Shown: piece after piece, positions 55,954 to 64,000 of the stretch
How the letters are laid out: each line of letters begins with the position of its first letter
Position numbering within the stretch: position 1 is the first letter of the stretch
DNA from: Tuctoria greenei
Lineage: Eukaryota > Streptophyta > Magnoliopsida > Poales > Poaceae
DNA: 64,000 nucleotides
NCBI GenBank assembly: GCA_036927565.1
Contig: JAYESD010000002.1
Location: 142,111,167 to 142,175,166, forward strand
Direction: 5' to 3'
Notes under the pieces: generated by a model
What the model was told of the DNA's origin: nothing
The model's database searches: none
What the model saw: only the letters and a program-made list of their open reading frames with translations
Program-made: the position numbers and the translations under genes

Positions 55954-57459
55954 TTATGTGAGGAATTCGCAAGGCTAAACCTTAGTATCGTGACTAATAC
56001 TGAGGTAGTGTCTATGGAAGTAGATTCCACGCTGGAGAAGGATATTCATGAAGGGCAAAAGAATGATAAGTGGATTCAGAAGATTAAGCAACTAATGAAA
56101 GAAGGAAAAGCACCAGACTTTAAAGAAGATGAACAGGGAACTTTATGGCTGGGGAAGAAAATATGTGTACCTGATATCAAGGAGATTCGAGAACTGATAC
56201 TGAGAGAAGCCCATGATTTGTCATATTCTATTCATCCAGGAAGCACAAAGATGTATCAAGATCTAAAGGATCGGTATTGGTGGCATGGAATGAAACGTGA
56301 TGTGGCGGAGTATGTAGCTCTGTGTGACACAAGTCAGAAGGTCAAACCAGAACATCAAAGACCCACAAGGTTACTTCAACCAATTAAAATTCTTGAATGG
56401 AAATGGGAAGAAATAAGTATGGACTTTATTGTGCGATTGCCGAGAACTCAGTGTGGATACGACTCTATATGGGTCATAGTGGACCGTTTGACCAAAGTGG
56501 CTCACTTTATTCCAGTAAAATAAAGCTATTCTGGTTCAAGATTGGCAGAACTATATATGGCAAGAATTGTATGCCTGCATGGAGTGCCGAAGAAAATAAT
56601 ATCGGATAGGGGTACTCAGTTCACTTCTAGATTTTGGCAAAAGTTGCATGAGTCTATGGATACCCGACTGAATTTCAGCTCGGTATATCATCCGCAAACT
56701 TACGGTCAAACAGAGCGCACTAATCAAATTCTTGAAGATATGTTGAGAGCGTGTGCTTTGAAAAATAGTAGGAGTTGGGATAAAAACCTACCGTATGCCA
56801 AATTTTCTTATAACAACAGTTATCAAGCGAGTTTGAAGATGTCTCCGTTTGAAGCATTGTATGGACGGAAGTGCAGAACACCATTGTTTTGGAATCAAAC
56901 TGGGGAAAGCCAAGTATTTGGGCCTGAAGTGTTAAGAGAAGATGAGAGGCAAGTACAAGAAATCCGGAAGAATTAGAAGACGACTCAGTCAAGGCAGAAG
57001 AGTTATGCTGATACTCGCCGTCGTGATTTATCCTTTGAGATTGGTGATTATGTGTATCTCAAGGTGTCACCCGTGAGAGGGTTGAGACGATTCAAGGTGA
57101 AGGGCAAATTATCACCCCGATATATTGGTCCTTTCAAGGTATTGGAGAAAAGAGGAGAAGTAGCCTATCGGCTCGAGCTACCATCTCACTTATCAGATGT
57201 ACATGACGTATTCCACGTGTCACAATTGAAGAAATGCTTATGAGTCCCTGAAGAACAATTGCCATTAGAAACAGTCGACGTACAAGACGACCTGACCTAT
57301 GCAGAACAACCTGTTAAGATTCTTGAGACGTCACAACGAGTCACGAGGAATAAAGTTACTCGTATGTGCAAAGTTCAATGGAAACATCACTCAGAAGAAG
57401 AGGTGACATGGGAAAGAGAAGAAGACCTCAAGGCAGAGTTTCCCAGTCTATTCTCTTAG
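55954..57459 (+). pseudogene. G1 integrase and chromodomain, stops at 56521, 56974 and 57241
   Basis: Same frame as the rest of pol. The zinc region HDLSYSIHPG...YVALCDTSQKVK has Ser where the second Cys of CxxC is expected. The catalytic triad is visible as MDFIVRLPRT, IISDRGTQFTSRFW and the Glu of GQTERTNQ. The C-terminal fold (YVYLKVSPVRGLRRFKVKGKLSPRYIGPFKVL) and chromodomain (NKVTRMCKVQWKHHSEEEVTWEREEDL) follow, ending at 57459. Breaks are TAA 56521-56523, TAG 56974-56976 and TGA 57241-57243. The polypurine tract begins 33 bases after the end. Confidence 0.9.
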
Positions 57460-57490
57460 GACGTCCAAATCTCGAGGGTGAGATTTCTTT

Positions 57491-57505
57491 TTAGGGGGGT
57501 AGAAT
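57491..57505 (+). other. G1 polypurine tract
   Basis: TTAGGGGGGTAGAAT directly precedes the 3' LTR start TGCAACATCC. Confidence 0.85.
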
Positions 57506-60500
57506 TGCAACATCCACTATTTTTATGAGAAAAAAATTTGTAAAATGAATTTCTCTTGAGATAAAAACATTTTCTTGAGAATAAAATTCATATAAGGCAA
57601 GTTGCATCATGTTGAATGATTGTGTGAATTTTTGAAAATTTAATTCGCTAGAAATTTGGTTTACAAATTCAAAACATAAAAGGGAAGAAAAAGAAAATAG
57701 AAAAGAAAAAGAAAAATAAAAGAAAAACAAAACCCCTCCCTGGGCCGAATTCCCGCCCCAGCCCACTTCCCTCCTCATTCCCGCGCCAGCCCGCGCCCTT
57801 TTCCCTCCCTCTCTCTCTGCCGCCCAGGCCCCGCGCGACAGCCGCCCACACCCCCTCCTTCCTCTCTCTGTCACCTGGCCCCGCATGTCGGCTTCGTCTT
57901 CCTCGCGCCCCCATTTCCTCTTTTCAATGCCATCCGTTTCTCTGCAATCAAGCACCAGCTAGTGCCCTATGATGGCGCCATCAGTTTCTCAGCCGAACCC
58001 CTATAAAAACTCTGCCGATTCCCCTCTGATTTCATCATTCCCGATGCCCAAACCTAGTCGCCGGCGAGCTTGGTAATGGCGCAGATGTTCCCATTAATTC
58101 ACCCACTGTCTCATCTTGAAACCTTGCCTAACACTTTTGTCGTGTCCCCAGGAGACCGCCGGTCATCTTCGTCGGGAGTTATCGCCTCTGCGTTGCCAAC
58201 TTTGTCGGGCGCCGAGGAGCTCCGCCGCACAACGCCGTCGCCGACCACCTTCCGACCCTCCTGCGGCCGTGCGACGACCCTCAGTGAGTTCCCCTAGTCC
58301 CCCTCTTCATTTTGCGCCAATTAGTTTTGCTCTTTAGCCATTATATCATGTGTACTGATCGCGTCGGCGAGATCGCCGCCGCGCGCATGCGCTGCCGCCG
58401 CGCGCCGCCACCTAGCGCCGCCGCTCCCGTCGATCCAGGCGACGTGGCTCATTGCCCCTCGTCCATTTTGTTTCTACGGCAAGGATTAAAACCGAGCGTA
58501 CCCCTTCAGTGAATAAAATTTGGGCCATCCATTTTAAAATCAACGGCCCACATTCAAACCCATTTTCCCGCCGCCTGTTTTGCGCCCGAGCCCCTAGAAT
58601 CTTGCGGGCTACCCCCTTGGTTCCTCTGGAATTCAAGTCTAGCCCCTAGAAATGTCAAACTAGTCCCTGGACTTTCTGGAAATTAGTAAAATACTGATTA
58701 AATTAATAAAAAGTGTTTTAAAGCCCCTGGAAAATTATAAAATAGCAAATAAATTCTGGAAAATTGTAGAATAAACCCCAGACTTAATAAAAATTATTTT
58801 TAACCACTAGAATAGTTCTGTTTTTACAGAAAAGCCCCTATTAGTTCTAGAAATTAAATAAAAGTCCTTAATTTGTAAATAATAATTATAAAAACAGATT
58901 TAAATATGTTTTATTTATTTTCATTTCTGTATTATTTTTATTAATTCATTTAAATTGCTGAAATGGTCATAAAAATACTTTTAAGTATATTTAGTTCATA
59001 AAAATTGTTTTGCACATAGAAATAATTAATAAAAATAGTGTAAAAATTGTAAAATTTACATTATTGATCATAAATCTAATTTAAGCTTATTTTGAAGGAT
59101 AAAAATTACTAGAAAATAATATTAGGGTTCTAATAAATATAAAAATGGTATAAAAATCTATAAAAATATGTTTTACTCAATAAATTTCATTTAACTTTAA
59201 ATTCTCATCAATGGATGTATGTCTATAATAAAAACCAACCCTAAAATCACTTTTGCGTAGGAATTTGCGTTTATTTGAATTGTTTGCATTTTATTATTTT
59301 CTTATTGTATGTTATTTTTTGTGCATCGTCGTAATTTTAGAGTCGGGGCCAGAACCCACTTTTAACCTTCAAGAGCAACAATTTCCCGACGACCCCGAGG
59401 CACAATTTGGAGGAAAGTTCCTTGACCATCTTGCACCCTTTTTGTTAAGTTTTAGTTAGTTGCATGCTAAATTAAAATATGAATCCTGTGTTTTGTTTTC
59501 CTAGTTTCTCCACAATATTCCTTGTCAACATGCTTTGGGTGTTTTACTATTAAATTAGTTTACGCTTAGCCATGCTTTAATGAAATATGATCTATTCTAC
59601 AATATTACATTTGAAGTACTTTGATTTCATGAATTGATGGCTATAATGGAACTAGTAGATAGGAATCTGATAGGGGGCTTTGTATGGATTGGTGCATGCA
59701 TGCACAAGACCTTGGTTTGGGGCTTGACACCTATCGGATTCTAAGGACCAGTTTATGGAAGAAGTTGCTAAGCCTTTTAGTATCACCACAGAATTGTATA
59801 TGGGACAACTTGGTTTAGTAATTTGGTCTTTCCCGTTGTAGCATATGTTATTGATCGAGCGGGGAATGGGCTTTGCCTTGGGATCCGCATGGCTTAAGAG
59901 GGGGCTTCTCCTGGCGGAGGTAGAATAGACTCCAGGTGCCGGAGCGGTAAAACCTTAGAGTACCCATTGCAAGTCGGGAGAACTATCGGAAACACCTCGT
60001 AGTGATCTCCTGGCCACACACCTACGGAAGTGTGTAATTGTGGTTAGCTACCACGGGCATCAGGGACGTTTACCTTAGTCCACCTGGCAACAGGGGACGA
60101 AATCACGAACTGTGGGTAAAGGATACACACTCTGCAGAGTTTTGTCAAACTGTCTAGATAGCCGTGCTCACGGACACGAGCAGCTTGGAAACCAAATTCA
60201 TAATTAGCACACAGATACGTAATGAATGGTTTGGGTTTGGTCTTACCTGGATTAAGTTTTGGGATATTGGGAGTTCACCTAGATGTAGGTGCTTAATAAT
60301 AAATTAAGAGTAGTTTGTTACTGCTATAGTGCTTAACCTATTAATTGCCTTCCTTGTTGTGAACCACACTTGTCATAACTTCCCAACTTGCGAGTACCGT
60401 TGGTACTCAAACTTGTTAGTTGCATATTACCCCCCCCCCCCCAATCTAAGAAGATGCTGAGGTGGAGAACCAGAACTCTTACAGAGATCCCGAAGAGATG

Positions 60501-60732
60501 TTCTAGGCTGGCGCTCCCCCGTGCAACGCCTGTGTTGGAGCCCTTTGTTATGTTTTTCTGCTGCTTGTGTACTTTTATTTTAGACCTGGAAGGTCATTTA
60601 TGTAATAAGGTGATGTACTCGAATATGATATTTTATTTGGTATTTCACTTTCATCTACACATGTATGAGTTGAACTAATCCTGGCATACATGTGGAAAGC
60701 ATCTGGTTGTCTTCTTATTACCAGGTGTGACA
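57506..60732 (+). repeat. G1 3' LTR
   Basis: 3227 bp, starting TGCAACATCC (mutated from TGTAACACCC in the 5' copy) and ending CCAGGTGTGACA. TATA box at 58002-58008. Followed by the duplicated TAGGA. Confidence 0.9.
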
Positions 60733-60737
60733 TAGGA

Positions 60738-61390
60738 CGTGCACACCAAGGAGGAACCCAAGTACAACTCGACTTCGACTCCACCTCAGGTTCCAGGAGC
60801 TGCCTTCACCAAAACTGACGTTCCAGACACATACGGAGTCGTATTTGGACGTTCTATATGGTTGGAACCGTGATTTCATAAAGCTTCCAATGGAACCAGC
60901 CCTACCTCAAAATTCCTTCTAAGTTTACGAGAATCAGCGAAACAAGTGGGCGTCCAGAATCTGTCCGGTGCTGCGCCACCGTCTTTTGGGCTGCTGGCCC
61001 GTGTATTGTGTGGAAGCCCATTAGGGTTGCGTCCAGAGGTCTTGCACGCCCCTAAACTCCTTTTTATACAGCAGCCGTCACCACATAAGGGTTGTGTTTT
61101 GCTCAGATACAATCTGTCATTGAACAGTGTCACCAATCATCGGTTGTGAGACCCCAAATTCGTGATCAATTCAGTTTTGATTGCAACTTCTCTGTTCTTG
61201 CTTGTGTTCTTGATTGTGCTTGCAGGGATAAGCCTTCGTGGTGAGGTCATTCGTGTGACACGGGTGATAACCAACGGAGCAGTGGTGTAGTGCTTGCGGG
61301 GTTTCGTTCGTTCGGAGCCTTGGATCATCAACGTCGAGATCTCCACCCAATCAAGTTTACCATACCTCTCGGAAGATCGGGACTCATCCT
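60738..61390 (+). mobile_element. Fragment F, right part
   Basis: It continues the retroelement piece interrupted at 48420: GACGTGCACACCAAGGAGG and then a TGACGTTCCAGACACATACG region familiar from grass LTR elements. A TATA-like TTTTTATACAG lies near 61061-61071. The end is GGGACTCATCCT, without a canonical CA. F totals about 870 bp. It may be a truncated element or a small non-autonomous one. No complete ORF. Confidence 0.5.
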
Positions 61391-61395
61391 CCTAT

Positions 61396-63240
61396 CACCT
61401 TTCCTCGATTTCCTGGATTTCCTCATCCTTTGTTTGACCCTCTCGAATTTCTTGCTCCAAGGTTGGATTTAACTCCATTATTCCCATCTCATTTACAAAT
61501 CCGAGATTCAACCGTTCAAATTCCTTACATAACTCAAATGGCAGCTCTCGAACCGTGAGTTGATGACTTACTCCTTTCTGGCTCAAAGCATCAGTAACAC
61601 CGTCCAGGTGATTCAGCTTCAATTTCTTCGGTGCATGTTGAGATGCTTCAAACTCTACGGTGGTCCCTTCCTCATTGGTCAAATTCACCGTTTTGGTGGC
61701 ACATTCAATAACTCCATTATGCTTTCTTAACCAGTCCATACCAAGTATAATGTCCAATCCTTGAGAATCCAAAACAATGAGGTTGGCAAAGAAGTCCACC
61801 CCCCTTATTCTAAGGCTTACTTTTGGACATACTATATTTGTCCTCATCTCTCCTCCAGGAGACCTAACCAATAGAGTAAACTTCATATGAGAGATAGACA
61901 AACTATACTTGGCAACATATTTTGATGCAATGAATGAATGCGATGCTCCAAAATCACATAACATAGTCGTCGGGTTGGAGTTTGCGAGAAACATACCAAT
62001 AACCACATCATCCGCTTGTTGAGCATCCTCCGTAGAGACATGGTTCATGTTGCCAAGAGAAAAATTTTGCTGTCCATGGTTGCCTTGTGGCGCTCCTCCA
62101 TTGGGTCTTAGGTTCTCTTGGCGCATTGCTTCCTTGACCAAGGTCTGACTTAGGACATTGATGTGCAAAGTGTCCTACTACACCACATGTATAACACTTC
62201 CTAACTGCACCAGAATTATTGGGACAAACTTGATTCTGAACATTTGCACCAGGAAAGTTGGCACGATGTGCAAAAGACATTGGAGGCCTAGGTGCTTGCA
62301 TGATAGGGCGTTGCGACACAAACTGAGCTGGGCGTGGTGCATAACCAGGTCACTGTATAGGAGCAGAAGTGCTGTAATAAGGTGCATTGGATGGTGCAAA
62401 GCAAGGGCGCACATTACTTCCTTGCTGTTGTCCTTGATATGGCACCTTCCTCTTGGTGTCTTGCTCCATCACACGGACTTTTTTCTCCACAACAATTGCT
62501 TTGTCCACTAGCTTCTGGAAGTTGGCACAATCACAATTCAGCAATTGTACTTGGATCTCATTGTTCAAGCCCCTCATGAACAAGTATTGCTTCCGACTGT
62601 CCCGGCTCACATCCTCAGGCACATATCTTGAGAGTTGAGTGAATTTATTGAAATATTCACCCACACTCGATCTTCCTTGCCTCAAGTTCTCAAATTCTTG
62701 TCTCCTCAAGATCATAACTCCTTCTGGCACATAATGAGAACGGAAGCTCTCCTTGAATTCAGCCCAAGTGATCCTCTCTTGATTTTCATGGGCGTTGCAT
62801 AATGAATCCCCCAATCCGCAGCTACTCCAACTAGTTTATGAGAAGCAAACAACACCTTCTCCCGGTCACTGCATTGGACAATTGCAAGTTTCTTCTCCAC
62901 GGACTTGATCCAATCATCAGCATCTAGAAGGTCAGCAGCTTGAGCAAAAGTCTGCGGCCTAGTCCTCATAAACTCTCCCAATCGGTTATGAGGAGGTGGG
63001 GGTGGCGGTGGAGGCATGTAGGGCTGATTGTTGTTGTTGCCAGCCTGCAGCTGTCCCATAGTTTGTATCATGGTCTGGATGAGCTAGTTTTCTATAGCCA
63101 ATATCTGCTCAAGGTTGATAGCTCCCTGGGCAGGTCCTTGTCCATTGTTGTTCTGAGGTGCTCCATTGTTCTCCTCCTCATCATTGTCGTCCCTATGGTT
63201 GTGAGTCCTCACCATCCGAAGAAAATCAAGAGATAAGAAT
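61396..63240 (-). pseudogene. G2 gag and protease, fused to the post-RNase H linker by deletion
   Basis: The minus strand reads a Gln/Asn-rich head, a poly-Pro run, FMRTRPQTFAQAADLLDADDWI, KKLAIVQCSDREKVLFASHKL, a frame change near 62800, WAEFKESFRSHYVPEG, RYVPEDVSRDSRKQYLF and the knuckle CYTCGVVGHFAHQC. Another frame change near 62110-62160 follows, then the protease with MLCDFGASHSFIA (Phe replaces the usual Ser of the DSG active site) and IILGMDWL. Near 61590-61605 the protease tail runs in frame straight into TDALSQKG, the end of RNase H, and then LEQEIREGQTKDEEIQEI. RT and RNase H are thus missing. The frame ends at the F insertion. Confidence 0.75.
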
Positions 63241-63469
63241 TTAGAAACCGTCCCCAACTATATGCATTAAGGGATATGAAACTAAACAACTACCTATACT
63301 AGCCTATGTGGACATGGCAATGCTAAATCATCCCAAAATCCTCTACTAAGCACACAAGTAGCAAAACATAGCAAACAACACAACAAGCAAAAAACACATT
63401 GATTCCTGAGTGCTCCTATGTGCTCTAAAGTGTCCATTCTATCTAGGCTGCATCCTACAGTCAACCTGT

Positions 63470-63482
63470 GGCTCTGATACCA
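63470..63482 (-). other. G2 primer-binding site (initiator Met tRNA)
   Basis: The minus strand reads TGGTATCAGAGCC, three bases after the 5' LTR end. It fixes the G2 orientation and LTR boundary. Confidence 0.85.
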
Positions 63483-63485
63483 ATT

Positions 63486-64000
63486 TGTGACACCCGGTTT
63501 CAAAAATGAACCATGTGAACGCATATGTGTACCCAGGATGTTCAACACACATACACGAGTGCAATCACAAAAGGATATACAGAAAATTACCACAGAACAA
63601 GATTAATTAACCACTTTTATTACAGAATTCAGAATATCCTCAAATACAAGCTCTAATGAATATTAATGACTAGTTTGAACTAATGTAGTGGAAATAACTA
63701 AATAAGCAAACTAAGCAGCTAAGCAAATAGGGTAGCGCGGATCCAATCAACACCATAGGCAAAGCTGACGGCAGACACGCCCTAGAACCCCGTATTATCA
63801 CCGTTATACTCCCAATCCTGACCTGCAACTTTTGGTGGGGGAATTGCAAGGGTGAGTACATGTCATACTCAGCAAGTGTGGAAAGTATAACATGTAGCTG
63901 ATTCAAATGACAAATATAATAATGGCTAAGTGCTCAAAAGTACATTAAAACATTTGAAAAGCAATATATCATATGTATGTGAAGTAAACCCATCATAGAC
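63486..64000 (-). repeat. G2 5' LTR, cut by the window edge
   Basis: TGTGACACCCGGTTTC at 63486 is the inner LTR end (minus strand GGGTGTCACA). The 515 bases present match 43925-44440 at roughly 93-95% by eye. About 2.4 kb of this LTR should lie beyond the window. Confidence 0.85.

Larger units (their letters stand above)
48421..60732 (+). mobile_element. G1: complete Gypsy chromovirus (Tekay-like) with an extra 5' ORF
   Basis: 12,312 bp with TAGGA target duplications, LTRs of 3244 and 3227 bp, an initiator-Met primer site, a polypurine tract, an extra ORF, gag-pol in one frame, and a chromodomain. The LTRs differ by a few percent plus indels, including about 40 bases near 48803-48840 absent at 57905. 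It is therefore older than C1. Long LTRs and an ORF before gag are as described for rice RIRE3/RIRE8-type elements. Confidence 0.9.
43925..64000 (-). mobile_element. G2: minus-strand Gypsy chromovirus, internally deleted and doubly interrupted; runs off the window
   Basis: From right to left: 5' LTR (63486 to beyond 64000), primer site, gag, protease, a deletion replacing RT/RNase H, insertion F carrying G1, integrase with chromodomain, polypurine tract, and 3' LTR. The LTRs are about 2.9 kb with mirrored TGTAACACCC/GGGTGTCACA termini. The chromodomain and long LTRs point to the Tekay clade. Stops, frameshifts and the missing RT make it non-autonomous and dead. Confidence 0.8.

Noticed and set aside
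60430..60444. Poly-C run as an assembly gap
   Set aside because: A similar run occurs at the same place in the 5' LTR (51360-51373), so it is a feature of the LTR; its exact length may still be a sequencing artefact.

Overview
The window is plant nuclear DNA, almost certainly from a grass (Poaceae). It is a retrotransposon-dense stretch with one convincing host gene, a PHYTOCHROME KINASE SUBSTRATE (PKS)-like gene on the minus strand at 6042-7226. The grass assignment rests on nested Sirevirus-type Copia elements, Tekay-type chromoviruses with about 3-kb LTRs, Tat-type Gypsy elements whose LTR begins TGTCGGTAC, a CACTA end, and GC-rich coding DNA beside AT-rich spacers. Nothing bacterial, viral or CRISPR-like is present. 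The species cannot be named from the sequence.

Left part (1-15.8 kb). A Tat-type Gypsy element (G3a) enters from the left edge with its antisense ORF and 3' LTR (to about 2294). Next come an LTR-like piece, a 488-bp transposon with perfect 13-bp inverted ends (3010-3497), a decayed hAT-like stretch, a tiny Stowaway-like fold-back, the PKS-like gene, and a GC-rich non-autonomous transposon. A PIF/Harbinger-like pair of ends (8725 and 10211) encloses a decayed Gypsy gag and an old LTR fragment. A badly decayed Copia element (C3, minus, 10.3-15.3 kb) follows, then a CACTA terminus at 15348.

Middle part (15.8-43.9 kb). One old Copia element (C2, LTR from 15843, 3' LTR from 43114) has been split in its gag gene by a nested block at 18247-37597. 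From left to right the block holds: a plus-strand LTR of the G2 Gypsy family; inside that LTR, a young complete Copia/Sirevirus (C1, 20238-32344, target duplication CACAC, LTRs about 2% different) with gag, pol and a large third ORF; an inverted second G2-family LTR (32881-34690); and a second Tat-type piece (G3b) with antisense ORF and 3' LTR.

Right part (43.9-64 kb). A minus-strand chromovirus (G2, 3' LTR 43925-46799, 5' LTR from 63486 running off the window) has lost its RT/RNase H. It was hit by a short retroelement fragment F (target duplication CCTAT), which was in turn hit by a complete 12.3-kb plus-strand chromovirus (G1, 48421-60732, target duplication TAGGA) carrying an extra ORF before gag. 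Removing G1 and F leaves the G2 reading frame in register, so the order of insertion is directly readable.

None of the elements looks intact: C1 and G1 have complete ends but stop codons in their genes. The most interesting signals are regulatory. The Copia element C2 and the unrelated Gypsy family G2 carry the same short palindrome (CGGACTAGTCCG and variants) in dense arrays upstream of their TATA boxes. C1 has its own palindrome array, plus a large GC-rich third ORF that does not look like an envelope.
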